Assembly: GCF_900460955.1 (NCBI RefSeq)
Contig: NZ_UFUW01000001.1
Coordinates: 2,554,501-2,618,500 of the forward strand
DNA: 64,000 bases
Origin: Cardiobacterium valvarum
Lineage (GTDB): Bacteria > Pseudomonadota > Gammaproteobacteria > Cardiobacteriales > Cardiobacteriaceae
Direction of reading: 5' to 3'
Program-made: the position numbers and the translations under genes
Shown here: piece by piece, positions 38,418 to 47,360 of the stretch
Layout of the letters: every line of letters starts with the position of its first letter
How positions within the stretch are numbered: position 1 is the stretch's first letter
The notes under the pieces: model-generated
What the model saw: the letters and a program-made list of their open reading frames with translations, nothing else
Told to the model about the DNA's origin: nothing
Databases searched by the model: none

Positions 38418-40343
38418 TCAGGCCTGTTTCGGCTTGACGGCGACTTTGTAGAGGAAGATGCAGAGGGCGGCGTAGGTGGCAATGCCGAGGTAGGTAGCTG
38501 CCGGGGTTTCCGACCAGTCGGTCATGAAGACATCCACGCCGGCGATACGCAGCACCGCGCTGAACAGGCTGCCGATAGCGCCGCCGGCAACCAGGCCGGA
38601 GGCGATGGTGTTGCCTTCGCTGAGGCGCAGCGCGCTCAGTTTTTCGTCCTTGCTGCTGTTGGCGACGAAGTGGGCAATCAGGCCGCCGACCAGGATCGGG
38701 CTGTTGATTTCCATCGGCAGATAGGTGCCGAGGGCGAAGGCCAGCGGTGGCACTTTCATCATCCACAGCACGACGGCAAAGAGCGCGCCCGCCATGTAGA
38801 GCGGCCATTGTGCGCTTTCGCCGGTCATCAGCGGCTTGATGATGGCAGCCATGGCGTTGGCCTGCGGTGCGGGCAGCGGGTGTTCGCCGGTGAAGCCGTA
38901 GGCGTTGTTGAGCAGGATGAGGACGCCGACGGAGAGGATGGAGGCCATGATGGCGCTGACAATCTGCCATTGCTGCATCTTGGCGGGTGTTGCGCCGGTC
39001 AGGTGTGCCACTTTCATTTCCGACATGAAGTTGCCCGCCATGCCGATGGTGGTGCCGACAAAGGCGGCCATCATCAGGATGGCGATCATGCCGACCGTAC
39101 CGGAGACGCCGGCCGAGGTCAGAATCAGGGCGGCGACGATGATCATGAAGATGGTCATGCCGGAGACGGGTTCGTTACCGGTGTAGGCGATGGAGCTGAT
39201 GCCGACCACCGAGAGCAGGAAAGACATGATGAGGACGATGAGGAAGGCCAGCACGGTCTGGGTCAGGTTTTCGGCGTAGTTGATGTGGAAGAAAAGGGCG
39301 AAGAGGACGGTGGTCACGATGATGCCGAGGACGAGCACCGACATCGGTATATCACGCTGGGTACGGAGCAGGCCCACTTCCACGGTCTTGCTGCTGAAAA
39401 TATCGGTGATGGCTTTTTTCACCACGCCGCTGACCACTTTCGACATGGTGAGCAGGCCGATGATGCCCGCCATTGCCAGCATGCCGATGCCGATGTGGCG
39501 GATGTAGCTGAAAAAGACGGTGTTGACCGGTACGTCTTTCAGCAGCATTTGCTGCCCGTCCACGAGCATGATGTGTTCCGGCGCAAGGTAGTAGACGATG
39601 GGCATGCAGACGAACCACGAGAAGAAGGAACCGGCGGCGATGATGGCGGCGTATCTGAGGCCGGTGAAATAACCGAGGCCGAGCAGGGCCGCATCGGTAT
39701 CCAGCGAGGCGGTAAGCTTGGTCTTCTCTTGCAGGAGGATGCCCCATTTGAAGGTGTTGGTGCGGATGACTTCCTGCCACCAGCCAAGCGTGTTCAGCAC
39801 GAAATCGTAAAACATGCCGATGGCGCCGCTCACCATCATCAGCTTCGCCTTGCTGCCGCCGTTACTGGTCAGCACCTCCGTCGCCGCGCGTCCGGCCGGG
39901 AAGGGGTAGACGAAGTGCATGTCCTCGCAGAAATAGCGGCGGAACATGACGCAGAGGAAAACGCCGAGTACGCTGCCGAGTACGATCGGTGCCGCCATCT
40001 GGAAGAAGCTGATGCCTTCAATATTCAGGATGTAGAAGGCAGGCAGGAAAAAGAGTGCGCCGGCGAGCCCGTTAGTGCCGGCACTCGCGATTGCCTGAAT
40101 ATGCACCGTTTCGGCGAAGGCGTTCTGCTTCGGGCGGTGAAAAATGATCGCCATGCCCATTGCCAGAATGGAAACGGGGGCGAAAGCATCAATGGTCTGA
40201 CCGATTTTCAGGCCGAGATAGCCAACGGCAAGGGCAAAGACGGCAGCGTAGAAGAGACCCCAGAACACGACGTAGCTGTTGATTTCCACATACGGTTTTC
40301 CGGGGTCCATCACGGGTTGGGCGGGTAAGATTTTTTCTGACAT
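38418..40343 (-). CDS. OPT family oligopeptide transporter
   Basis: A 641-residue inner-membrane protein with about 14-16 hydrophobic segments. OPT features include the N-terminal VGYLGLKIGQTIDAFAPVS, a periodic Gly/Ser-rich core (GNEPVSGMTIF) and the C-terminal half with LPAPQANAMAAIIKP and ALGTYLPMEINSPILVGGL. Bacterial OPT proteins take up small peptides, sometimes metal-peptide complexes. AAGGA precedes the ATG. A minus-strand promoter (TTGGAT, 18 bases, TAATAT) lies within 40400-40440. Confidence 0.9.
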   Translation of the reverse strand: MSEKILPAQPVMDPGKPYVEINSYVVFWGLFYAAVFALAVGYLGLKIGQTIDAFAPVSILAMGMAIIFHRPKQNAFAETVHIQAIASAGTNGLAGALFFLPAFYILNIEGISFFQMAAPIVLGSVLGVFLCVMFRRYFCEDMHFVYPFPAGRAATEVLTSNGGSKAKLMMVSGAIGMFYDFVLNTLGWWQEVIRTNTFKWGILLQEKTKLTASLDTDAALLGLGYFTGLRYAAIIAAGSFFSWFVCMPIVYYLAPEHIMLVDGQQMLLKDVPVNTVFFSYIRHIGIGMLAMAGIIGLLTMSKVVSGVVKKAITDIFSSKTVEVGLLRTQRDIPMSVLVLGIIVTTVLFALFFHINYAENLTQTVLAFLIVLIMSFLLSVVGISSIAYTGNEPVSGMTIFMIIVAALILTSAGVSGTVGMIAILMMAAFVGTTIGMAGNFMSEMKVAHLTGATPAKMQQWQIVSAIMASILSVGVLILLNNAYGFTGEHPLPAPQANAMAAIIKPLMTGESAQWPLYMAGALFAVVLWMMKVPPLAFALGTYLPMEINSPILVGGLIAHFVANSSKDEKLSALRLSEGNTIASGLVAGGAIGSLFSAVLRIAGVDVFMTDWSETPAATYLGIATYAALCIFLYKVAVKPKQA

Positions 40344-40511
40344 GGTTGGAGTTCCTTATGCATAAAGGTGAAAACATCCTGTTGGCAGCGTTCCTGTGTG
40401 GGCATATTAACACTCCAAAATGTGCCTATCCAATCTTCTTCACAAATAATCATCGCGATTAAACGGTGAAATGTGATGAAATTTGTGCGGTTTAACCTGC
40501 GGAGCGATAAG

Positions 40512-40555
40512 ATGCCACCAAGCAGCGCCATCGCTGGGCCCGGCAAGCAGTTACT
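40512..40555. repeat. Degenerate palindromic repeat copy
   Basis: CACCAAGCAGCGCCATCGCT then GGGCCCGGCAAGCAG matches the 25-bp element with several changes. The remaining bases of the OPT-hemW gap (40344-40511) show only the OPT promoter. Confidence 0.5.
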
Positions 40556-40573
40556 TTTTCCCCACGCTGCTAC

Positions 40574-41707
40574 TCACAGGAAGGCATCCAGCACGTTGTT
40601 GAGCAGGGCGAAGCCGCGCGGCGTCGTTTGCAGGCGGTGCCCGATATCCGGCGCGAGCAGGCCCCGGGCGACGAGTGTGTCCAGGGTCGGGCGGAGGTCG
40701 TCCAGGCTGAGGGCGGTGCGTTCCGTCAGGTAAGCGGTCGGCACGCCGTCTTTCAGGCGCAGGGCGTTCATCATGAATTCGAAGGCCTGTTCGTCGCGGG
40801 CGACGGCAAGCTGCTGGTCGCTATACGGGTTCCCGCCCGCTCCCGCCGCTTTTTGGTACGCCGCCGGGGCGCGGTATTTGCTGCGGCGGGTGATGACACC
40901 GTCCCGTGTCTGTTTGCCGTGCGCGCCCGCGCCGATGCCGAGGTAGTCGCCGTATTGCCAGTAGTTGAGGTTGTGGCGGCAGGGTTCGCCCGCACGCCAG
41001 GCCGAGGTTTCGTACTGGCGGTAGCCACCCGCCGTCAAGAGGGCGCTGCCCGCTTCGTAGATGTCGATTTGCGTGTCGCTGTCGGGGAGGACGGGCGGGT
41101 TGGCGTAGAACGCGGTATTCGGTTCCAGGGTGAGTTGGTACCAGCTGATGTGCTCCGGGGCAAGGGCAATGGCCTGGCGCAGGTCATCCAGCGCGCCGGC
41201 GACGTCCTGCCCGGGCAGGGCAAACATCACATCGAGGTTGATACGGGTAAAGCCTGCCTGCTGTGCGAGGGTAACGGCGCGCACCGCTTCGGCGCTGCTG
41301 TGGATGCGCCCCAGCGCCTGCAACTGCGCATCGGCAAAGCTCTGCACGCCGATGGAGAGGCGGTTCACGCCCGCTGCGCGGTAAGCGGCGAATTTTTCTT
41401 GCTCGAAGGTGCCGGGGTTGGCTTCCAGGGTGATTTCGCAATCAGCGGCAAGCGGGGCGAGGTGAGCGATGCCGTCCAGCAGGGCGGCAACCGCCGCGCC
41501 GCTCAACAGGCTCGGCGTGCCGCCGCCAATGAAGATGGAGTAGATGGGGCGGCCGTCGTAATCGGCGGTGAAGTCGGCGAGCAGGTGGCGGATGTAGGCC
41601 GTCTCATCAATCTGCCCGCGCAGGGCGTGTGAATTGAAGTCGCAATACGGGCATTTGCGCACGCACCACGGGATGTGGATGTAGAGGCTTTGCGGAATAG
41701 GGTTCAT
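40574..41707 (-). CDS. hemW: Radical SAM protein HemW
   Basis: 377 residues. The radical-SAM cluster motif C-x3-C-x2-C is CVRKCPYC (Cys 15, 19, 22), followed by IFIGGGTPSLL, EANPGTF, GVQSFADAQL and the HemW C-terminal domain. HemW is a heme chaperone related to coproporphyrinogen oxidase HemN but lacks the N-terminal trip-wire and the fourth cysteine (CPYCDF here), which favours HemW. It overlaps the nuclease gene upstream as ATGA and is the last gene of the cysS operon. Confidence 0.93.
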   Translation of the reverse strand: MNPIPQSLYIHIPWCVRKCPYCDFNSHALRGQIDETAYIRHLLADFTADYDGRPIYSIFIGGGTPSLLSGAAVAALLDGIAHLAPLAADCEITLEANPGTFEQEKFAAYRAAGVNRLSIGVQSFADAQLQALGRIHSSAEAVRAVTLAQQAGFTRINLDVMFALPGQDVAGALDDLRQAIALAPEHISWYQLTLEPNTAFYANPPVLPDSDTQIDIYEAGSALLTAGGYRQYETSAWRAGEPCRHNLNYWQYGDYLGIGAGAHGKQTRDGVITRRSKYRAPAAYQKAAGAGGNPYSDQQLAVARDEQAFEFMMNALRLKDGVPTAYLTERTALSLDDLRPTLDTLVARGLLAPDIGHRLQTTPRGFALLNNVLDAFL

Positions 41708-42282
41708 ACGGTAGGTGCGGCGGCGCAGAGGCGGAAGAGCTGCTGGAAGTCTTTATTCATGTCGCCGTAGCGGAATTCGTGGTTGGGGGTTTCGTAAGGG
41801 AATTTGGCGTAGCTGTTTTGGGTGACGACGGGGTAGCGGCTGATTTGCGCACCGCTGATCCAGCCGTAGAAGGCGACGATGCCGAGGGTGAAATCCACGA
41901 GGCCGACCACGACGTAATCTTTGCTGGCGGGATGCTGTTCCTGCGGGTAGCCGTAGGTCCAGTGATCGTTGGGCAGGTTGGGGGTGGATTTTTTCGCCAC
42001 TTTGACGTCGATGGTTTTGCCGTGAATGGCGACGTCAAAGGCGTCGCTGCGCGCCTGGCTGAAATCGGTCGTGTCTTCTTGAAACGGGATGCGCTGGCTG
42101 TGCAGGAAATGGCGGAAGGCCGCTTCGCCGAGGCAGCCGATGGCGGCTTTTTCCAGCCGCAGCTCGTCGTCGTAGCCGAAGCGGGAATAGAGTTGCTGCG
42201 CCAGCATCGCCGCTGCCTTGCTCTGTGCGTAGCGCCAGTGGGCGGCGAAGCGGAAGCCGTTGTCGCGGCGGATGAGGATCAT
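41704..42282 (-). CDS. Putative PD-(D/E)XK restriction endonuclease
   Basis: A 192-residue soluble protein. A nuclease-like core is visible: Glu53 in GCLGEAAFRHFL, Asp83 in SDAFDVAIHGK, and Asp92-Val-Lys94 in KTIDVKVAKKS, matching E...D-x(8)-D-x-K of PD-(D/E)XK enzymes. It begins one base after the methyltransferase stop and overlaps hemW by four bases. Pairing with a DNA methyltransferase makes it the likely cutting partner of a restriction-modification system (inference). The family itself is not recognised. Confidence 0.6.
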   Translation of the reverse strand: MILIRRDNGFRFAAHWRYAQSKAAAMLAQQLYSRFGYDDELRLEKAAIGCLGEAAFRHFLHSQRIPFQEDTTDFSQARSDAFDVAIHGKTIDVKVAKKSTPNLPNDHWTYGYPQEQHPASKDYVVVGLVDFTLGIVAFYGWISGAQISRYPVVTQNSYAKFPYETPNHEFRYGDMNKDFQQLFRLCAAAPTV

Positions 42283-42283
42283 G

Positions 42284-43828
42284 TCAGGCCTCCCCGTCGT
42301 CGCCGATTTTCAGCACACGGAAGCCGCCGTCCCAGTTGGCGGGCAGTGGTTGTCCGTCGGCGGCGGCAGTCTGGCGGATGGCGGCGGCGGCGCGACGCAG
42401 GCGCTCTTTGCCAATGTCGGCGATGGTCAGGTATCCCGCCTGGCCGGCGGCGGAGTGGCGCGGCGTCCGTTCCGCCAGTTGCACCATGATGAAGCGTCGG
42501 CTGCCGCCGTCGGCGTTGAGCTGCATCACCGCATGCGCCGTGGTCGCCGAGCCGGCAAAGAAGTCGAGGATGAGGCCGTCCTTGCCGACGTTGGTGTTGA
42601 TCAGGTAGCGCAAGAGCGACAGCGGCTTGGGGTAGAGTTTGTCGGAGAAGTTCGGGCTGAAGAGTTTGTCCAGCTCGCTGCTGGCGTTTTCGTTGGTGCC
42701 GACGCCGCAGTCCTGATTGAGCAGGTTCCAGGATTTTTCCGCTGCATAGGCCGCTTTTTCGTAAGAGGGCGAGAAGGCGCGGCTTTGGATGAAGACTTGC
42801 ACCCCGGCGCGGAGTTGCTGTTCCAGATAGGGCTGCGTCCACTTGAATTTGCCGCGCAGGTGTACCGGGCGGGTAAACACGCCGCCTTTGACGGTGGTTG
42901 CCTGTTCCAGCTCGATGTCATAGGCCTTGGTGCCGTACATGCCCGCCGGATAGACGCCGTCGGCCAGTTTGGTGCGGGTGAGGTAGGCGGGGAAGACCAG
43001 CCTGCCCACGGCATTGCTCTGGTTCATCAGGCCGTTGCTGCTTTTCGCCGCCTTTACCGTCCCCCACAGCGGCACGTCTTCTTTTTTCTGGTAGGCGAGG
43101 ATGTATTCGCAGGTTTTTTTGGTTTTCCGCGACAGGTTGGCCGGCGTCGTCGTTTTCTGCCAGCTGAAGAGTTCGATGAAGTTGGCGGCGCCGAAAATTT
43201 CGTCGGCGATGATTTTCAGGTTGGCCAGCTCTTTTTCGCTGATGGAGATGAAGATGACGCCGTCGTCCGCCAGCAAGGGGCGCGCCATTTTCAGGCGGCT
43301 GTACATCATCGACAGCCAGTTGGCGTGCAGGCGGCCATCATGCTCGTGGTCACTGCCCGCCTCGTCGCCGGTTTCGCTTGTCTGCTGCCGGGCGCGGCGG
43401 CGGTACACATGGTGGCTTTCGGCAAATTTATCCTTGTAGATAAAGTCGTTGCCGGTGTTGTAAGGCGGATCGATATAGATCATTTTCACCCGCCCGGCGT
43501 AATCCGCCTGCAAGAGTTTCAGCGCTTCCAGATTGTCGCCTTCGATAAAGAGGTTGTGCGTGTGCTCGAAATCCACGCTTTCCGCCGGACAGGGGCGCAG
43601 GCGGTGCGCGGGCGGCGTGTTGGCGGCAAGGATGGCGGCACGTTTGCCCGGCCAGTCCAGGCGATAACGTTCCTGCGGGCCTTCGGCCAGCGCCCCCGCC
43701 AGTTCCTGACGCAGCAGGTCGAAATCCACGACGGGCGCAGGCTTGCCGTGAGCGTCCCGACTTTCGCGGATGCAGTGGGGGAAGAGGGCGGCGATTTTCG
43801 CCAGCGCGCTGTTGTCGTGCCCCGTCAT
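42284..43828 (-). CDS. Mod-like adenine-specific DNA methyltransferase
   Basis: 514 residues, beta-class N6-adenine methyltransferase. The catalytic motif comes first: MIYIDPPYNTGNDFIY (DPPY at 120-123). The SAM-binding motif DFFAGSATTAHA follows near 425, with EGDNLEALKLL upstream, as in type III Mod subunits. The region between (about 220-400) is the likely target-recognition domain. Mod proteins normally precede a Res helicase-nuclease of about 900 residues; here a 192-residue putative nuclease follows instead. It starts 30 bases after cysS. Confidence 0.85.
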   Translation of the reverse strand: MTGHDNSALAKIAALFPHCIRESRDAHGKPAPVVDFDLLRQELAGALAEGPQERYRLDWPGKRAAILAANTPPAHRLRPCPAESVDFEHTHNLFIEGDNLEALKLLQADYAGRVKMIYIDPPYNTGNDFIYKDKFAESHHVYRRRARQQTSETGDEAGSDHEHDGRLHANWLSMMYSRLKMARPLLADDGVIFISISEKELANLKIIADEIFGAANFIELFSWQKTTTPANLSRKTKKTCEYILAYQKKEDVPLWGTVKAAKSSNGLMNQSNAVGRLVFPAYLTRTKLADGVYPAGMYGTKAYDIELEQATTVKGGVFTRPVHLRGKFKWTQPYLEQQLRAGVQVFIQSRAFSPSYEKAAYAAEKSWNLLNQDCGVGTNENASSELDKLFSPNFSDKLYPKPLSLLRYLINTNVGKDGLILDFFAGSATTAHAVMQLNADGGSRRFIMVQLAERTPRHSAAGQAGYLTIADIGKERLRRAAAAIRQTAAADGQPLPANWDGGFRVLKIGDDGEA

Positions 43829-43858
43829 TAACCGATACTTCCCTGGCGGCTGGCGGGG

Positions 43859-45214
43859 TTATTCATAGCACCACTCGGTACCGCCCGCCGTGTCTTTGAG
43901 GATGATGCCCTGGGCGGCGAGTTCGGCGCGGATGGCATCGGCACGGGCGTAGTCTTTTGCAGCCTTGGCAGCATTGCGCTCGGCGATACGGGCGGTAATC
44001 GTCGCTTCATCGAGGCTGCCTTCACCTTTGAGGAAGACGGCGGGGGCTTGTTGCAGGATGCCGAAACGGCCGCCGAGGGTTTTCAGCGTCGCGGCGAGGT
44101 GGGCATCGCCGCTGTTGATGCGGCGGGCGAGGTCGAAGAGGACGGCAAAGGCTTTCGGGGTGTTGATGTCGTCGTTCATCGCTTCTTCGAAGGCGGCGAC
44201 GGCGGCGGTATCCAGCGCGCCGTCCAGCGGCTGTTTATCGAGGGCGGTGTAAAGGCGGGTCAGCATTTTTTTCGCTTCAGCCAGGGCGGTATCGCTGTAA
44301 TTGAGCGGGCCGCGATAGTGGCTGCCGAGGATGAAGGTGCGCAGGGTTTCGCCGTCGTAGTGCTGGAGCACATCGCGCACGGTGAAGAAGTTGCCGAGCG
44401 ATTTGCTCATTTTCTCGTCGTTGATTTGCACGAAGCCGTTGTGCAGCCAGTAGTTGACGTGCCGGTGGCCGCAGGCGCCTTCGCTTTGCGCGATTTCGCA
44501 TTCGTGGTGCGGGAATTTGAGGTCCATGCCGCCGCCGTGGATGTCGAAGTGTTCGCCGAGCGCGGCGGCGCTCATCACCGAGCATTCGATGTGCCAGCCG
44601 GGGCGGCCTTGGCCCCAGGGGCTGTCCCAACTGGGTTCGCCGGGCTTTGTCGCTTTCCACAGCACGAAATCGAGCGGGTCGTTTTTCGCTTCGTTTACCG
44701 CGATGCGTTCGCCGGCGCGCAGGTCGTCCAGGCTGCGGTTGGCGAGCTTGCCGTAGCCGGGGAAGCTGCGCACGGCGTAGTACACGTCGCCGTTATCCGC
44801 CGCGTAGGCGTGGCCTTTTTTGATGAGCGTTTCAATCAGGGCAATCATGCCGGGCACGGCGTCGGTAGCGCGCGGCTCTTCGTCCGGCGGCAGGCAGCCC
44901 AGCGCCGCTTCGTCTTCGTGCATGGCGGCGGTAAAGCGCTCTGTAAGGGCGGCGATGGTTTCGCCGTTTTCGGCAGCGCGGGCGATGATTTTGTCGTCGA
45001 TGTCAGTGATGTTGCGCACGTAATGCAGTTCGTAGCCCAGTGCGCGCAGGTGGCGGGTGATGGTGTCGAAAACGACCATCACGCGCGCATGGCCGATGTG
45101 GCAGTAGTCGTACACGGTCATGCCGCAGACGTACATGCCGGTTTTGCCTGCATGCAGCGGGCGGAAGGGTTCTTTTTGCCGGCTCAGGCTGTTGTAAAAC
45201 TGCAAGGCGCTCAT
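43859..45214 (-). CDS. cysS: Cysteinyl-tRNA synthetase
   Basis: 451 residues, class I synthetase. The zinc ligand Cys30 and HIGH motif (CHIGHARV, 39-42) are at the N-terminus, with the other zinc-site segment [20 protein letters not shown], and KMSKS ([11 protein letters not shown]) near 270. Length fits. CGGAGAA precedes the ATG. It heads the operon cysS, methyltransferase, nuclease, hemW, and diverges from the cyclophilin gene at 45282. Confidence 0.97.
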   Translation of the reverse strand: MSALQFYNSLSRQKEPFRPLHAGKTGMYVCGMTVYDYCHIGHARVMVVFDTITRHLRALGYELHYVRNITDIDDKIIARAAENGETIAALTERFTAAMHEDEAALGCLPPDEEPRATDAVPGMIALIETLIKKGHAYAADNGDVYYAVRSFPGYGKLANRSLDDLRAGERIAVNEAKNDPLDFVLWKATKPGEPSWDSPWGQGRPGWHIECSVMSAAALGEHFDIHGGGMDLKFPHHECEIAQSEGACGHRHVNYWLHNGFVQINDEKMSKSLGNFFTVRDVLQHYDGETLRTFILGSHYRGPLNYSDTALAEAKKMLTRLYTALDKQPLDGALDTAAVAAFEEAMNDDINTPKAFAVLFDLARRINSGDAHLAATLKTLGGRFGILQQAPAVFLKGEGSLDEATITARIAERNAAKAAKDYARADAIRAELAAQGIILKDTAGGTEWCYE

Positions 45215-45281
45215 GGGTTCTCCGGTGGGTCATCTCAAAAGTTTGTTAGTATAAACGCCCCTTGAAACCTAAGGAAAAACC

Positions 45282-45860
45282 ATGTCAAAACGGCTCCTCA
45301 GCCTCTCACTCTGCCTCGCTTTCGGCAGCGCCCTCGCCACACCGACCGCCATCATCCACACCACAAAAGGCGACATCACCGTCGAACTCGATGAAGATAA
45401 GGCTCCGGCCACCGTCGCCAATTTCCGCCGCTACGCTGAAGACAACTTTTATAACGGCACCATTTTCCACCGCGTTATCCCCGGCTTCATGATTCAGGGC
45501 GGCGGCCATACGGCTGACCTGCGTGAGAAGCCACCACGCGAGCCGATTGCCAACGAAGCGCACAACGGCCTGAAAAACGCGCGCGGTACCATCGCCATGG
45601 CGCGCACCAGCGATCCACATTCCGCCACCTCGCAGTTTTTCATCAACCTCGTGGATAACGACGCCCTGAACCCCGGCGGCGCGGACAGCTACGGCTATGC
45701 CGTCTTCGGCAAAGTCACCAGCGGCATGAACGTGGTGGACGCCATCGCCAAAGTGCCGACGGAAAAACGCCCGCCACACGCCAACGTCCCGGCAGAAACC
45801 ATCACCATCCAATCCGTTGAAATCCTTCCCGAAAAAACCAAAGAGGCCAAACAAAAATGA
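45282..45860 (+). CDS. ppiA: Periplasmic peptidyl-prolyl isomerase (cyclophilin)
   Basis: 192 residues with signal peptide ([19 protein letters not shown]). The cyclophilin fold is clear: [37 protein letters not shown] with the catalytic Arg/Phe, [35 protein letters not shown]. It speeds cis-trans proline isomerisation in the periplasm. Its stop overlaps the next cyclophilin start (ATGA). Confidence 0.94.
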   Translation: MSKRLLSLSLCLAFGSALATPTAIIHTTKGDITVELDEDKAPATVANFRRYAEDNFYNGTIFHRVIPGFMIQGGGHTADLREKPPREPIANEAHNGLKNARGTIAMARTSDPHSATSQFFINLVDNDALNPGGADSYGYAVFGKVTSGMNVVDAIAKVPTEKRPPHANVPAETITIQSVEILPEKTKEAKQK

Positions 45861-46348
45861 TCCGGTTCATCACCAATCACGGCAATATTGATATCGAACC
45901 CGACTTCGACAAAGCCCCTGTCACCGCGCAGAACTTCCAGCAATACGCGGAAGACGGCTTCTACAACGGCACCATCTTCCACCGCGTCATCCCCGGCTTC
46001 ATGATTCAGGGCGGCGGCATGGCAAGCGGCATGAAAGAAAAAGACACGCGCGAGCCGATTGCCAACGAAGCCGACAACGGCCTGAAAAACGCGCGCGGCA
46101 CCATCGCCATGGCGCGCACCAGCGACCCGCATTCCGCCTCGGCGCAATTCTTCATCAACCTCGTCGACAACCACTTCCTCAACCACACCAGCAAAACCAC
46201 CGCCGGTTGGGGTTACGCCGTCTTCGGCAAGGTCGTCGCCGGCATGGACATCGTCGATAAAATCGCCACGGTCAAAACCGGCCGCAGGGGAATGCACAAA
46301 GACGTGCCGCTGGAAGAAGTGGTGATTGAGAAGACGGAAGTTCTCTAA
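45857..46348 (+). CDS. ppiB: Cytoplasmic peptidyl-prolyl isomerase (cyclophilin)
   Basis: 163 residues with no signal peptide: [73 protein letters not shown]. It is the cytosolic partner of the coupled upstream ppiA, and the two are evidently tandem paralogues from gene duplication. A repeat hairpin lies just downstream. Confidence 0.95.
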   Translation: MIRFITNHGNIDIEPDFDKAPVTAQNFQQYAEDGFYNGTIFHRVIPGFMIQGGGMASGMKEKDTREPIANEADNGLKNARGTIAMARTSDPHSASAQFFINLVDNHFLNHTSKTTAGWGYAVFGKVVAGMDIVDKIATVKTGRRGMHKDVPLEEVVIEKTEVL

Positions 46349-46363
46349 ACCACGACCGACATA

Positions 46364-46384
46364 GGGCGGACCTCAGCCCGCCTC
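46364..46384. repeat. GGGCGGACCTCAGCCCGCC repeat
   Basis: A member of the second repeat family in the ppiB-lpxH gap. It can form a stem and is followed by TATTTTATT, so it may double as a weak ppiB terminator. Confidence 0.5.
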
Positions 46385-46414
46385 TATTTTATTGCTCACC
46401 CAACCGGAACTCCC

Positions 46415-47131
46415 GTGGCGGAATACTTCCTCGCCGACATCCACCTTAGTGCCGAACGGCCCGACATCACCGCCGCCTTCCGCGCCACCCTCGCCGCCCT
46501 CGCCCGCGACGCCGGCACCGTTTACATCCTGGGCGACCTCTTTGACTACTACCTCGGCGACGACCTCGCGAGCCCCCTGCAACAGGGCATCGCCGCCGCC
46601 CTCGCCGCCCTGCCCTGCCCCGTTTACTACCAGCACGGCAACCGCGACTTCCTCCTCGGCGACACCTACGCGTGCGCGGCCAACATGCACATCCTGCCCG
46701 AACGCCACCGCCTGAGCCTCGGCGGCAAAACCGTCCTCATCGAACACGGCGACCTGCTCTGCACCGATGATCACGGCTACCAGCGCCTGCGCCGCATCCT
46801 GCGCTGCCGCTGCCTGCAACGCCTCTACTACCGCCTGCCCGCGCGCTGGCGCCTCGCCATTGCCGAAAAACTGCGCGGGCAAAGCCGCAAGCGCACCCGC
46901 CGCAAAGCATCACGTATCACGGATACCAATCCCGCCACCATCCGCCGCATCCTGCAAGCACAACAGGCAGATATCCTCATCCACGGCCACACCCACCGTC
47001 CCGCCGTGCACCCGCTGGATGACGGCACAACTGTGTACGTCCTCGGCGACTGGCATCCGCATGGGCAAATCCTCTGCCACGACGCGGACGGCTTCCGCCT
47101 CATCGACAGCGCCAGCCTGCCGCCGTTATAG
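46415..47131 (+). CDS. lpxH: UDP-2,3-diacylglucosamine diphosphatase
   Basis: 238 residues, calcineurin-like metallophosphoesterase of lipid A synthesis that makes lipid X. Metal motifs in order: FLADIHLS (D-x-H), ILGDLFDYYLG, HGNRDFLLG, an EHGDLLC histidine, and HGHTHRPAVH. The start is GTG 46415 with CGGAA upstream; no ATG fits. Length suits the family. No terminator is obvious before the repeats that follow. Confidence 0.94.
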   Translation: MAEYFLADIHLSAERPDITAAFRATLAALARDAGTVYILGDLFDYYLGDDLASPLQQGIAAALAALPCPVYYQHGNRDFLLGDTYACAANMHILPERHRLSLGGKTVLIEHGDLLCTDDHGYQRLRRILRCRCLQRLYYRLPARWRLAIAEKLRGQSRKRTRRKASRITDTNPATIRRILQAQQADILIHGHTHRPAVHPLDDGTTVYVLGDWHPHGQILCHDADGFRLIDSASLPPL

Positions 47132-47156
47132 TCGTTTCAAATAGACCTGATTTTGC

Positions 47157-47360
47157 TTGACGAGCCCAGTACACGCCGCTTGGCGAGGTCAGGTTTTATC
47201 CCGCTTGGCGCGTACCGAACGCGAATCTCGCACAAAAAAGCCCCTCCCCTTTTTTATGGGGGAGGGGTTGGGGTGGGGGTTGGACAAAACCGCACAGCGA
47301 CAAAGCCCAGTATTTACGCCGTTTACTAGGCAAGTATTCAGGTTTTATCCCGCTTGGCGC
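47157..47360. repeat. Repeat block after lpxH reaching into the PRTase gene
   Basis: Palindromic units at 47163-47187 and 47190-47212 (TTTATCCCGCTTGGCG) and another TTTATCCCGCTTGGCGCG at 47344-47360. The last copy encodes the final residues and stop region of the phosphoribosyltransferase gene. A G/C-rich hairpin repeat in between acts as a terminator. Confidence 0.7.
47234..47267 (-). terminator. Terminator of the phosphoribosyltransferase gene
   Basis: On the minus strand CCCCTCCCC/GGGGAGGGG is followed by CTTTTTT. It is built from the purine/pyrimidine hairpin repeat family. Confidence 0.75.
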
